From positions 1-64,000 of the forward strand of contig CAJUHS010000006.1 in assembly GCA_910586535.1 (NCBI GenBank): DNA of 64,000 nucleotides, in the 5' to 3' direction. This DNA comes from an uncultured Oscillospiraceae bacterium (GTDB lineage Bacteria > Bacillota > Clostridia > Oscillospirales > Ruminococcaceae). Shown here one piece after another: positions 53,850-62,493 of the stretch (position 1 is the first letter of the stretch; each line of letters begins with the position of its first letter). The notes beneath the pieces were generated by a model, which was not told where the DNA came from, made no database searches, and was given only the letters and a program-made list of their open reading frames with translations. Position numbers and translations under genes: made by a program.

Positions 53850-55049
53850 TTATTGCTTACGTGGATTTCCTTTATTATTTAAAGAGCTGTCCGTTCCTGC
53901 GGGAACGCTTTTTCTGAAAAACATTTTCTGTACCTTTGCGCTTTTTGTCCTCAGACGTTTTACGACAAATTCACGGAACAGAGCGTACAGCACCGAAGAG
54001 GCCGGTATCATAACAAGCATACCGAAGACTCCCATAAGTTTTCCGCCGATAGTAACAACGAAAAGTACCCATATTGCGGGCAGTCCCACGCTTTTTCCCA
54101 CCACTCTCGGATAAATAAGATTACCCTCGATCTGCTGGATTATCAGGAACATTACCACAAAACCAAGCGCCATCATGGGGTTTTCCATAAATATAAGAAA
54201 CGCTCCCACAAAGCAACCGATAAAGGCTCCCACCATTGGAATAAGCGCGGTAAACGCTATGAGCACGCTTATCAGAGCCACATATGGCATTTGGAAAATA
54301 AGCATAGCCACAGCAAACATACAGCCTAAAATTACCGCTTCAAGGCACTGTCCCGATAAAAAGCTTGAAAAGGTCTTATTGGACTGAGCCGCTATCTCAA
54401 AAAACTTGTCCGCCGCTTTTTCGGGAAGAACAGCGTACGTTGCCATTCTGAGCTGGTTGCCGAGGACTTCCTTCTGGAGCAGTATATAGATCGCAAAGAC
54501 AAAGCCGATAAACGAGGTAACTATTCCGCTGACAGCGTTTGCCGCTGCGTTTACGGTAGATGAAACTCCGCTTGTGACCCATACTGACACCGATGAGACC
54601 AAGCCGCTCCAGTTGATCTCAAGTCCCGATATCCATTCCTGTATCTCGGGGTAATCCTTAAAAATGTTTTCTATCCAGTCCTGCACCTTTGCCATATAGG
54701 CAGGTATCTGTATACCGAGATTTCCCGCTGTAGTAACGATCTGCGGAATGACCAGTATCATCACCGCCGCGATAACGGCTGCAATGGCAAGCAGAGTGAG
54801 CACAAGCGCGGCAGGTCTGCGAAGCTTGTCCAGCTTTTTATTTTTAGGAAAAAGTATTTTTTCTATACCCCTCATCGGGACGTTTATTACAAACGCGATC
54901 ACCGCACCGATCAGAAACGGCATGAAGATCGACAGGACTTTTCCAAGGAATCCGACTGCGGAGCCGAGATTCCTGAATATGCAGTATATTGCCGCAGAAG
55001 CAGAGATTATTCCGATTATTTTCAGCGATGTTTTTTTATCAAGCTGCAT
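53850..55049 (-). CDS. AI-2E family transporter
   Basis: 399 residues, about eight membrane segments. The C-terminal half has the family core: ALIPMVGAFIGCFVGAFLIF, IQQIEGNLIYPRVVGKSVGLPAIWVLFVV and GVFGMLVMIPASSVLYALFREF. The AI-2E family includes putative AI-2 exporters and Na/H antiporters, so the substrate is open. A basic tail ends the protein. Intact. Confidence 0.88.
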   Translation of the reverse strand: MQLDKKTSLKIIGIISASAAIYCIFRNLGSAVGFLGKVLSIFMPFLIGAVIAFVINVPMRGIEKILFPKNKKLDKLRRPAALVLTLLAIAAVIAAVMILVIPQIVTTAGNLGIQIPAYMAKVQDWIENIFKDYPEIQEWISGLEINWSGLVSSVSVWVTSGVSSTVNAAANAVSGIVTSFIGFVFAIYILLQKEVLGNQLRMATYAVLPEKAADKFFEIAAQSNKTFSSFLSGQCLEAVILGCMFAVAMLIFQMPYVALISVLIAFTALIPMVGAFIGCFVGAFLIFMENPMMALGFVVMFLIIQQIEGNLIYPRVVGKSVGLPAIWVLFVVTIGGKLMGVFGMLVMIPASSVLYALFREFVVKRLRTKSAKVQKMFFRKSVPAGTDSSLNNKGNPRKQ

Positions 55050-55123
55050 TTGCTGTATCCTTCCTTGATTAAATATTAATTATTATATGTGTTATACAAC
55101 GCATAGTCCGACATTTTTCGCCG

Positions 55124-56701
55124 TTACATAAGCGGAGCGAACAGCCTTAAAATGTGTCCTGCGGTTTTTTTGAAAATGTTGAAGCGTTTGCAGTCCTCAA
55201 GGGATATCTGCATACACTTTTTCAAAGTATCCTGCATATCCTGTTCCACCTGCGCCACGACCGGGTGCCCGTAGAAATATGAAGCGCATTCAAAATGCAG
55301 GAAAAGGCTGCGGTAATCAAGATTTATAGACCCCACCACCGCGCGTTTATCGTCGCTGACAAAGCCTTTGGCATGAATGAACCCCGGAGTGTACTCGTAG
55401 ATTTTTACTCCGGAACGTATAAGCTCCGCATAATAGGAGCGGGCAAGCAGGTAGGCGTAAACCTTGTCGGGAATGTGCGGCATAATGATAATTACTTCCA
55501 CGCCGCGCTTTGCCGCATAAGTCAGCGCGCCTGTCATTTCGTTGTCAAGTATAAGGTAGGGAGTCATTATGTGGACGTACTTTTCCGCTCTGTTAAGTAT
55601 GTCCAGATAAACGTTCTGTCCCACATTCTCGTTGTCCAGCGGACTGTCTCCGTAGGGCAGCACATATCCTCCGGCAGGAAGCTCCTTTTCTCTGAGTTCA
55701 GGGAAATCCGTTCTTATATAGTTTGCGTAGCTGTCCTCTTTACCGTACTCGTTTATGTTCCAGTTTTGCAGGAACATTATAGTAAATCCCGCCACGGCTT
55801 CGCCCTTCAGCATGACTGCTGTGTCCTTCCAGTGACCGAAGCGCTCCACTTTGTTGATATACTCGTCGGCAAGATTTATTCCGCCGGTGAAAGCGGTGCG
55901 ACCGTCTACAACGAGTATTTTTCTGTGGTCGCGGTTGTTCTGGACGGTTGACAGCACGGGCTTAATAGGTGAGAACATTTTGCACTTTATTCCCATGGCT
56001 TCAAGCTTTTTGGGGTATCTGTAGGGAACGAGCATAAGGCTGCACATTCCGTCGTACATAAAGCGGACGTCCACGCCCTCTTTTGCTTTTCTTGCAAGGA
56101 TCTCCAGAATAGTATCCCACATATGACCACGTTCCACAATGAAGTATTCCATAAAAATGAATTCTTTGGCGGATTCCAGCTCGGGGACTACTGCGGCAAA
56201 GAAGTCTTCGCCAACGGGATAGTATTGGGCGTAGGTGTTTTTCCATATGGGATAGCCCGCATAGGTCTTCATATAGACGGCAAGATTTTTTTCCTTGACG
56301 CTTATTTTTTCAATCTCGTCCAGAGTATCCTGATCCTGCGGGATAAACGGCGAGGTCTCGTCTATAAGTTTCAGTATACGGTCGTTCATTATATGGGTAC
56401 CCAGCTCCAGCTTGGCGAAAAGATACGTTGCCATTCCGAAAAACGGGATAAGCATGACCGGTATTATCCACGCCAGTTTATAGTACGGATTGGTATTGTC
56501 GTTTATTATCCACACCAGCACAACGACAGAAAGAAACACTGACGCCGCAGAAAAATAAACAAACCGGTCACTGAAAAATTTCAGAGCGGCACCAATGAAA
56601 GCTAACTGAAGCAAAAGTCCGAAAACCACTATCATTGTTCTGCCGAAAATAATTTTAAAAAGACTTTTTAATTTCCTTTTTATTACATATCTTCCTTTCA
56701 T
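55124..56701 (-). CDS. cls: Cardiolipin synthase
   Basis: 525 residues. Two or three N-terminal membrane spans (about 15-100), then two phospholipase D motifs: HRKILVVDGRTAFTGGINLADEY (HxKxxxxD, about 255) and HAKGFVSDDKRAVVGSINLDYRS (about 440). It joins two phosphatidylglycerols to cardiolipin at the membrane. Divergent from the zinc-finger gene. Intact. Confidence 0.92.
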   Translation of the reverse strand: MKGRYVIKRKLKSLFKIIFGRTMIVVFGLLLQLAFIGAALKFFSDRFVYFSAASVFLSVVVLVWIINDNTNPYYKLAWIIPVMLIPFFGMATYLFAKLELGTHIMNDRILKLIDETSPFIPQDQDTLDEIEKISVKEKNLAVYMKTYAGYPIWKNTYAQYYPVGEDFFAAVVPELESAKEFIFMEYFIVERGHMWDTILEILARKAKEGVDVRFMYDGMCSLMLVPYRYPKKLEAMGIKCKMFSPIKPVLSTVQNNRDHRKILVVDGRTAFTGGINLADEYINKVERFGHWKDTAVMLKGEAVAGFTIMFLQNWNINEYGKEDSYANYIRTDFPELREKELPAGGYVLPYGDSPLDNENVGQNVYLDILNRAEKYVHIMTPYLILDNEMTGALTYAAKRGVEVIIIMPHIPDKVYAYLLARSYYAELIRSGVKIYEYTPGFIHAKGFVSDDKRAVVGSINLDYRSLFLHFECASYFYGHPVVAQVEQDMQDTLKKCMQISLEDCKRFNIFKKTAGHILRLFAPLM

Positions 56702-56808
56702 AATCCTATTATACCGTCTTTTTCCTATATTTTAACACCATAGAACAAACTTGTCAAGGAGTAACGCGCCCTTGAATGTGTCGGTATGGTGAAACATTGA
56801 AAAAACGC

Positions 56809-56837
56809 TTGTTATTGCAGGAATTTTGTGGTATAAT
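56809..56837 (+). promoter_or_regulatory. Sigma-A promoter for the zinc-finger membrane protein gene
   Basis: TTGTTA (56809-56814), 17 bases, TATAAT (56832-56837) with a TG extension before the -10, about 30 bases before the ATG at 56869, which has GGAGG upstream. Confidence 0.8.
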
Positions 56838-56868
56838 GTTAAAAGAAATTCTTATGGAGGAAATTTAA

Positions 56869-57891
56869 ATGTCAGGTTATATCGGCACAAGATGCATGAT
56901 TTGCAGCGAAAAATTTACTTCCGCGGACGACGTTGTGGTATGTCCCGAATGCGGTACGCCGTACCACAGGGACTGCTACGGAAAAGAAGGAAAGTGCGTC
57001 AACTCTGTTCTTCATAAAACGGGCGGAAGCTGGAAACCCTCCTACGATACAGGCAGCGACGGCTCCGAGAATCAGGCTGTGACCTGCCGCTTTTGCGGGA
57101 ACACCAATCCTCCCCTCACGCTTTTCTGCCGCAGGTGCGGTATGCCTGTTTCTACTATAAGGAACGAAAATGATACGGCAGGCCAAACTTCGGGAGGCGT
57201 GAATATAAACGAAAACGCGGACGCCTACAACCGCAACTTTAACGGCGGAGTACAGATGAATCCGTTTCTGATAAACTTTTCAGACCCCCTGTGCGGCTTT
57301 GATCCAGAAGAACAGCTTGACGGAGTTAAAATGTCAGAGCTTGGAGATTTTGTCGGTACAAACACCCATTACTATCTTCCTATATTCAAGCGCTTCAAGG
57401 AGACAAGGCGTTCCGCAAGCTGGAACTTCTGCTCCGCTCTTTTTCCGGAGCTGTACTTTTCCTACCGAAAAATGCCCCTCGCAGCTTTGGCTGCGGTCAT
57501 TGTCAGACAGATAACCCAGCTTCCCCAGTATATCGTGCTTTTGTCCCAAAGCATCGGCTTAGGCAGGCTGTCCGAGCTTGCGGCTTCGGTAGATATCAGG
57601 AGTGCGGCCTTCCAGGGATTTTTGGTGCTCTGCTCTGTAATGATGTATGCCTTTATGTTTACCGCGGGTATTTTCGGCAATAAGCTGTACTACAGCTCTG
57701 CGGTGAGAAAGATCAAAAGAACGAAAGAATCCGCAGACCCGCGCATACCGCGCGATATGCTGCGCGGCTCAATTATCGGAAAGGGCGGCACATCGGGGCT
57801 TTGGCTCACGCTGTTTATCTGCCTGACCGCTCTGCCCACGCTTATACTTTTCTACAGCCAGATGATACCCATGATGAGCGGCGGAGTCTAA
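56869..57891 (+). CDS. RING/PHD-like zinc-finger plus zinc-ribbon membrane protein
   Basis: 340 residues. The N-terminal cysteine/histidine pattern CMICSEKF, VVCPECGTPYHRDCYGKEGKC (about 9-45) is the bacterial RING-finger-like treble clef. A zinc ribbon CRFCGNTNPPLTLFCRRCG follows near 73. After a low-complexity linker the C-terminal 130 residues have three hydrophobic segments (AALAAVIVRQITQLPQYIVLL, AFQGFLVLCSVMMYAFMFT, LWLTLFICLTALPTLILF). Such proteins are known from Ruminococcaceae without function; a membrane role in complex assembly is possible. Intact. Confidence 0.75.
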   Translation: MSGYIGTRCMICSEKFTSADDVVVCPECGTPYHRDCYGKEGKCVNSVLHKTGGSWKPSYDTGSDGSENQAVTCRFCGNTNPPLTLFCRRCGMPVSTIRNENDTAGQTSGGVNINENADAYNRNFNGGVQMNPFLINFSDPLCGFDPEEQLDGVKMSELGDFVGTNTHYYLPIFKRFKETRRSASWNFCSALFPELYFSYRKMPLAALAAVIVRQITQLPQYIVLLSQSIGLGRLSELAASVDIRSAAFQGFLVLCSVMMYAFMFTAGIFGNKLYYSSAVRKIKRTKESADPRIPRDMLRGSIIGKGGTSGLWLTLFICLTALPTLILFYSQMIPMMSGGV

Positions 57892-57939
57892 ACCGTTAAG
57901 CTTAAAATTCAAAATAACGAAACAGAAGGGGATCCGAAA

Positions 57940-58809
57940 ATGAAGATCACAAAAGCTGTGATAACAGCCGCAGGCTACGGCACAAGAATGCTTCCGGCAA
58001 CAAAATCCATGCCAAAGGAAATGCTTCCCATACTGGACAAGCCCGCAATACAGTACATCGTTGAGGAGTGCGTTAACGCCGGCATACGCGATATACTTAT
58101 TATTCTTTCAAGAGGCAAACACGTTGTGGAGGATCATTTTGACCGTTCTCCCGACCTTGAAAGACAGCTTCTTAACGGCGGCAAGAACGACCTGTACAAC
58201 GAAATGGTGCGGATAGGCTCTATGGCGAACATTACCTACGTCCGTCAGGCGGAGCAGCTCGGTCTGGGACACGCAGTCCTGTGCGCGAAAGGCTTTGCGG
58301 GAAACGACCCTATAGCAGTTCTGTACGGCGACGACGTTATAGTCGGCGACGACCCCGTCGTAGGTCAGCTTTGCCGCGCATACGAAAAGTACGGAAAGGG
58401 CGTTGTGGGAATAAAGGAAGTCCCCACCGAGGACGTTATGAAGTATTCCTCTATGAAGCTCGAAAAACTTGACGACGGATATTTTGAGATATCCGACATG
58501 ATAGAAAAGCCCGCGCCCGATCAGATATTTTCCAACTACTCAATTCTGGGACGGTGCGTTCTCCCTGCCGAAATTTTTGAAATTCTTGAAAATACCCCCT
58601 ATGGCAGGAACAACGAGCTTCAGCTTACAGACGCAATGAAGACCCTTGCTCTCCGCGAAAAGATGATAGGCGTGGACTTCACGGGTACACGGTACGATAT
58701 GGGAAACAAGCTGAGCGCGCTCAAGGCGAGCATTGAAGCGGGACTGAGCCGACCCGACATAAGAGGGGAGCTTGCGGCATACATTAAGGAACTGGCAGGT
58801 AAGCTGTAA
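57940..58809 (+). CDS. galU: UTP-glucose-1-phosphate uridylyltransferase
   Basis: 289 residues, GAAGGGGATCC before the ATG. The nucleotidyltransferase motif AAGYGTRMLPATKSMPKEMLPILDKPAIQYIVEE, HAVLCAKGFAGNDPIAVLYGDD with the metal-binding GDD, and EKPAPDQIFSNYSILGRCVL are standard GalU blocks. It makes UDP-glucose for polysaccharide and glycolipid synthesis. Its stop overlaps the ATG of the ABC ATPase by one base. Intact. Confidence 0.94.
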   Translation: MKITKAVITAAGYGTRMLPATKSMPKEMLPILDKPAIQYIVEECVNAGIRDILIILSRGKHVVEDHFDRSPDLERQLLNGGKNDLYNEMVRIGSMANITYVRQAEQLGLGHAVLCAKGFAGNDPIAVLYGDDVIVGDDPVVGQLCRAYEKYGKGVVGIKEVPTEDVMKYSSMKLEKLDDGYFEISDMIEKPAPDQIFSNYSILGRCVLPAEIFEILENTPYGRNNELQLTDAMKTLALREKMIGVDFTGTRYDMGNKLSALKASIEAGLSRPDIRGELAAYIKELAGKL

Positions 58810-59579
58810 TGGCGGAGCTAAGAATAGAAAAGCTTTCCTGCGGATACGGCGGCGCGGATATCGTGAAAAACGTTTCCCTGACCGTAAAGAGCGGCGAGAC
58901 CGTGGCTATAGCGGGTCCCAACGGCTGCGGAAAGACCACGCTTCTCCGCGCGGTGTGCGGGCTTATTCCGACGGCTGCGGGGGAAGTTTTTATAGACGGT
59001 CTGGCCGCCGCGGATATCCCTCCGAAAGAACGGGCGAAAAAGATCGCTATGCTTTCCCAGACAGGCGCGGGAGGAGATTATTTCGGATACACGGTGATGA
59101 ATACCGTGCTTATGGGGCGGTACTCACGCCAAAAGGGTTCGGTATTTTCGGAAACGTCCGGTGAGGATATTGCGGCGGCGGAAAGGTGTATCGCAGAGGT
59201 CGGCCTCGGCGGCTGCGAAAACCGCTGTATCACCGAGCTTTCGGGAGGACAGCTCCAGCGGGTGTTCCTTGCGCGGGCTTTTGCCCAGGAGCCTGAGATC
59301 CTCCTGCTTGACGAGCCTGCAAATCATCTGGATATAAAAAGTCAGAACGAGCTTTCAGGTATCCTGAAACGCTTTAAGGACAGCGGAAAAACCGTAGTGG
59401 GAGTATTTCACGACATAAGCTTTGCGGCGGCGGTCTCGGACAGGATACTTCTTATGAAGAACGGCGAGGCGGTCTCCTGCGGAAAAACCGAAGATATCGT
59501 CAGATCGGAAGAGCTGTCTGAGGTCTTTGATACCGATGTGAGCGCGTACATGAAAAAAGTCCTTAAAATATGGGAGTAA
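58809..59579 (+). CDS. ABC transporter ATPase of the FecE/BtuD type
   Basis: 256 residues. Walker A AGPNGCGKTTLLRA near 35, Q-loop AMLSQTGAGGDYFG, signature LSGGQLQRVFLARA near 140, Walker B EILLLDEPANHLD, H-loop VFHDISFAAAVSD. It groups with the iron-siderophore/cobalamin importer ATPases. The binding protein and permease for it are encoded beyond the riboswitch. It is translationally coupled to galU, not placed behind the riboswitch, so it may also serve other binding proteins. Confidence 0.88.
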   Translation: MAELRIEKLSCGYGGADIVKNVSLTVKSGETVAIAGPNGCGKTTLLRAVCGLIPTAAGEVFIDGLAAADIPPKERAKKIAMLSQTGAGGDYFGYTVMNTVLMGRYSRQKGSVFSETSGEDIAAAERCIAEVGLGGCENRCITELSGGQLQRVFLARAFAQEPEILLLDEPANHLDIKSQNELSGILKRFKDSGKTVVGVFHDISFAAAVSDRILLMKNGEAVSCGKTEDIVRSEELSEVFDTDVSAYMKKVLKIWE

Positions 59580-59734
59580 CAATATGCCGTGGAATTTGAC
59601 AAATTTTACGGTTATTTTTTCCGCCTGACAGTGCAGTCATACAAAAATTGCCGCAGCCGCTTGAAAACAGCCGCAGCCGTGGTATACTTAATATCGGGCG
59701 TACAGCTTGTAGCGTCCGCAAAATTGAATAGTCA

Positions 59735-60010
59735 AACGGTGCCTTGAGAAGCGTGAGCGTTTCGTTCAAGGGTAAAAGGGAAACAGGTCATACCTATCAC
59801 CGATTAAAAAAATGTATAAAAAATCAAGCAAAAGCTTGCGTATATGGGTTTTGTGCAGATTTTTTATCTGCATTTTTAATTGATGATCAGTATCAAAAGC
59901 CTGTGCGATCTCGTCACTGTGTGGGAGGAGCGCTCCGCAATTATGTCACTGATAACATCGGGAAGACTGCGCAGCGCGGCGACGCCCAAGCCAGGAAACC
60001 TGCCGTTTGC
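59735..60010 (+). ncRNA. Cobalamin (B12) riboswitch
   Basis: Conserved pieces in order: GGTGCCTTGAG, AAGGGTAAAAGGGAA at about 59,768, GCCTGTGCGAT and CACTGTG at 59,901-59,930, GTCACTGAT with GGGAAGAC at 59,945-59,966, and the B12 box AAGCCAGGAAACCTGCC at about 59,988-60,004. A long AT-rich peripheral loop (59,810-59,890) is inserted. The RNA binds adenosyl- or methylcobalamin and lowers expression of the genes that follow. The match is by the known consensus, not by modelling. Confidence 0.87.
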
Positions 60011-60094
60011 GGTACAGGAACAATGTTCCGGATCACGAGGTATTGGTCGTACACAATAAAAGCAGGTTTTCAGAACTATGCTTTGGTTTGCTAT

Positions 60095-60133
60095 GCTCTT
60101 TTTCCTCGGCGGAAAGAGAGCTATTTTATTTTC
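60095..60133 (+). terminator. Rho-independent terminator in the riboswitch expression platform
   Basis: An 11-bp stem (GCTCTTTTTCC and GGAAAGAGAGC) with a TCGGC loop and then TATTTTATTTTC, between the riboswitch aptamer and the lipoprotein gene. It suggests control by transcription termination when cobalamin is bound. Confidence 0.8.
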
Positions 60134-60190
60134 TGTACCGGCTGTATCAACTTTATTGACTGTAATCCAAAAAAGAAAGGAAGCACAACT

Positions 60191-61225
60191 ATGAACATCA
60201 AAAAAATTACCGCCGTCATTTCGGCAGCCGCGCTTACTCTTTGCATGGCGGCCTGCGGAGCGGATTCCACAAGAGAGGGCGGACCTATTACCACAGCCGA
60301 CCTGTCAAAGCTTGAGACTGTCACCGAAACATCGGAGGCGGAGGATTTCGGCGGCGAAGAAGACACGTCCGGAAACGAAGATGAAGACGGTGCAAGAACC
60401 ATTGAAGACCGCGAGGGAAACGTTATCGAGGTAAGAGAAAACGTACAGACCATCGTTTCCGCAGCTCCGTCCATATCGGAGATACTGTCGGGTCTCGGTC
60501 TTGCAAACAAGATCGTAGCCGCTGATATTTATTCCGCCGATGTTGACGGTATAGACCCATCGGTCTGCACATTGGATTTCTACAACCTGAACATTGAGGA
60601 GCTTACCGCCATTTCTCCCGATCTTATCATAGTCAGCGGTATGTCAATGTCAGGCGCGGACGATCCCTACGCCGCACTTAAAGACGCGGGCGTTAACGTG
60701 CTGTACATTCCCACATCAAATTCAATTGCGGGTATAAAGCTGGACATCGAATTTCTTGCAGGATATCTTCTTGCCGACCAGCAGGGCGCGGAGCTTATTT
60801 CGGATATTACCGACGCGGTAAACGATATCTCCGAAAAGTCGGCGGGGATCACCGAGAAAAAGTCCGTTTACTTTGAAATGGGAGCCGCTCCTTATCTTTA
60901 CACCTGCGGAAACGGTACGTTTATCAATGAAATAATCACCCTTGCGGGCGCAGAAAACATATACGGCGGCGAGGAGGGCTGGCTCTCCAATTCCGAGGAA
61001 AGCGTTATTGCCGCCGACCCCGACGTTATCATCACGAACGTGCAGTACGACGGCTATGACTTCAACGAAATAAAGACACGCGCGGGCTGGGAAAATATCT
61101 CCGCAGTCAAGAACGGAGCGGTATATTGCGTGGGCGCGAACGAGACCAGCCGTCCGTCGCAGCACATCATTGAGGGTATGTACCAGATAGCCGAAGCTAT
61201 TTATCCCGATATTTTTGCGGAATGA
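60191..61225 (+). CDS. Cobalamin/siderophore-type ABC binding lipoprotein (BtuF-like)
   Basis: About 344 residues from ATG 60191; a longer open frame to 59744 crosses the riboswitch and is not the real start. Lipoprotein signal LCMAACG with the lipidated cysteine at residue about 22, then an acidic low-complexity linker. From about 80 the class III binding fold: VSAAPSISEILSGLGLANKIVAADIYSADVDG, LTAISPDLIIVSG, and the C-terminal ETSRPSQHIIEGMYQIAEAIYP. Cobalamin is inferred from the riboswitch. Its stop overlaps the permease start. Confidence 0.88.
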   Translation: MNIKKITAVISAAALTLCMAACGADSTREGGPITTADLSKLETVTETSEAEDFGGEEDTSGNEDEDGARTIEDREGNVIEVRENVQTIVSAAPSISEILSGLGLANKIVAADIYSADVDGIDPSVCTLDFYNLNIEELTAISPDLIIVSGMSMSGADDPYAALKDAGVNVLYIPTSNSIAGIKLDIEFLAGYLLADQQGAELISDITDAVNDISEKSAGITEKKSVYFEMGAAPYLYTCGNGTFINEIITLAGAENIYGGEEGWLSNSEESVIAADPDVIITNVQYDGYDFNEIKTRAGWENISAVKNGAVYCVGANETSRPSQHIIEGMYQIAEAIYPDIFAE

Positions 61226-62250
61226 ACCGCACAAAACGTTTTGGTATTGTCCTTACCTTTATTGCGGCAGTATCGGCAATTATCACAGGCGTGTGCGCGG
61301 GCAGTGTTTTTGTGCCGCCTGCGCACCTGCTGAAAATTTTCGGCAGCGCTCTTTTCGGTTCGGGACTTGAGAACGTTCCCGACTCAAGCGTGAGCATAAT
61401 TATGACTATCCGTCTCCCGCGGGTACTGCTGGGATTTCTTACGGGGGCGGCTCTTTCCGCCTGCGGAACGGCGGTACAGTCTGTGCTTAGGAATCCCCTT
61501 GCTTCGCCCTTTACTCTCGGGGTATCCAGCGGCGCGTCCCTGGGTGCGGGAATAGTCATTGCCTGCGAACTGACTTTTCTCGGCAGCTTTACCCTTCCCG
61601 CCGCAGGACTGGTTTTCGGCATTGCGGCAATGTTCCTTATGGTAGCTTTCGCCTCCCGGATAGACCGCACTCTCAGGGGCAGTACCATAGTTCTCACGGG
61701 AATGGTTCTGTCTCTGTTCGTAAACGGCATAGTTTCACTTATGGCAAATGCAAAGGACGAAAAGTACAAGCAGATAATGAAATGGCAGACAGGCAGCTTT
61801 TCGGGCAGAAAGTGGGAATATGTGATAATTCTTGCGGCAGCTTCGGCAATATGTCTGGCGTACTTTATGCTGAAAAGCTGCGAGCTTGATCTGCTGACGT
61901 TCGGCGACGAGCAGTCCCAAAGCGCTGGAGTCCGCACAAGGCGCGAGAAAGCACTGATACTTTTGGTAACGGCAGTTCTGTCGGGAACAGCGGTGGCCTT
62001 TGCGGGAGTCATCGGATTTGTGGATCTTATTTCCCCCCACATTGCAAGACGTATTTTCGGAGCGGAACACAAGCTTCTGCTTCCCATGTCCGCACTTATC
62101 GGAGGAACGTTCATGGTGCTCTGCGACCTTGCGGCAAGGACTGTAATGGCTCCCAACGAGCTTCCAGTGGGAGTCGTGACTTCTCTTATCGGCGCGCCCT
62201 TTTTCGCTTGGGTATTTTTCAGACGTTCCCGTCCAGTCAATATAAAATGA
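61222..62250 (+). CDS. FecCD-type ABC permease (BtuC-like)
   Basis: 342 residues, overlapping the binding-protein gene by 4 bases. About ten membrane segments. Family marks: RLPRVLLGFLTGAALSACGTAVQSVLRNPLASPFTLGVSSGASLGAG, VLTGMVLSLFVNGIVSLMA, and the cytoplasmic ATPase contact in GVIGFVDLISPHIARRIFG. It pairs with the ATPase encoded before the riboswitch. Intact. Confidence 0.92.
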   Translation: MNRTKRFGIVLTFIAAVSAIITGVCAGSVFVPPAHLLKIFGSALFGSGLENVPDSSVSIIMTIRLPRVLLGFLTGAALSACGTAVQSVLRNPLASPFTLGVSSGASLGAGIVIACELTFLGSFTLPAAGLVFGIAAMFLMVAFASRIDRTLRGSTIVLTGMVLSLFVNGIVSLMANAKDEKYKQIMKWQTGSFSGRKWEYVIILAAASAICLAYFMLKSCELDLLTFGDEQSQSAGVRTRREKALILLVTAVLSGTAVAFAGVIGFVDLISPHIARRIFGAEHKLLLPMSALIGGTFMVLCDLAARTVMAPNELPVGVVTSLIGAPFFAWVFFRRSRPVNIK

Positions 62251-62254
62251 ATTG

Positions 62255-62303
62255 AAAATCTTTCGGCTGAGTTCGGTTAAGTTCGGCCGGAAGATTTTTG
62301 TTT
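62255..62303 (+). terminator. Terminator of the cobalamin-uptake transcript
   Basis: AATCTTTCGGC and GCCGGAAGATT arms with an 18-base loop, followed by TTTTGTTT, 5 bases after the permease stop. Confidence 0.8.
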
Positions 62304-62493
62304 AAAAGATCATAATAAAGCTCAAGCAGCCCGACAGCAAAGTTATGTTCCTTAGGGATACAGGCTCCGAATCAATATGTAAACTTTTTATGAATTTGCC
62401 CCCGAAGTTTAAACTTATTGCGGAAACGGACGATATATACAATAAGAATACTTGCCGCAAAAAGCAAAAGCAGCGTACTTAGGGGGCGTCATA

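Noticed and set aside
59744..60190. A long N-terminal extension of the B12-binding lipoprotein
   Set aside because: It crosses the riboswitch and terminator. The lipoprotein signal and ribosome site place the start at 60191.
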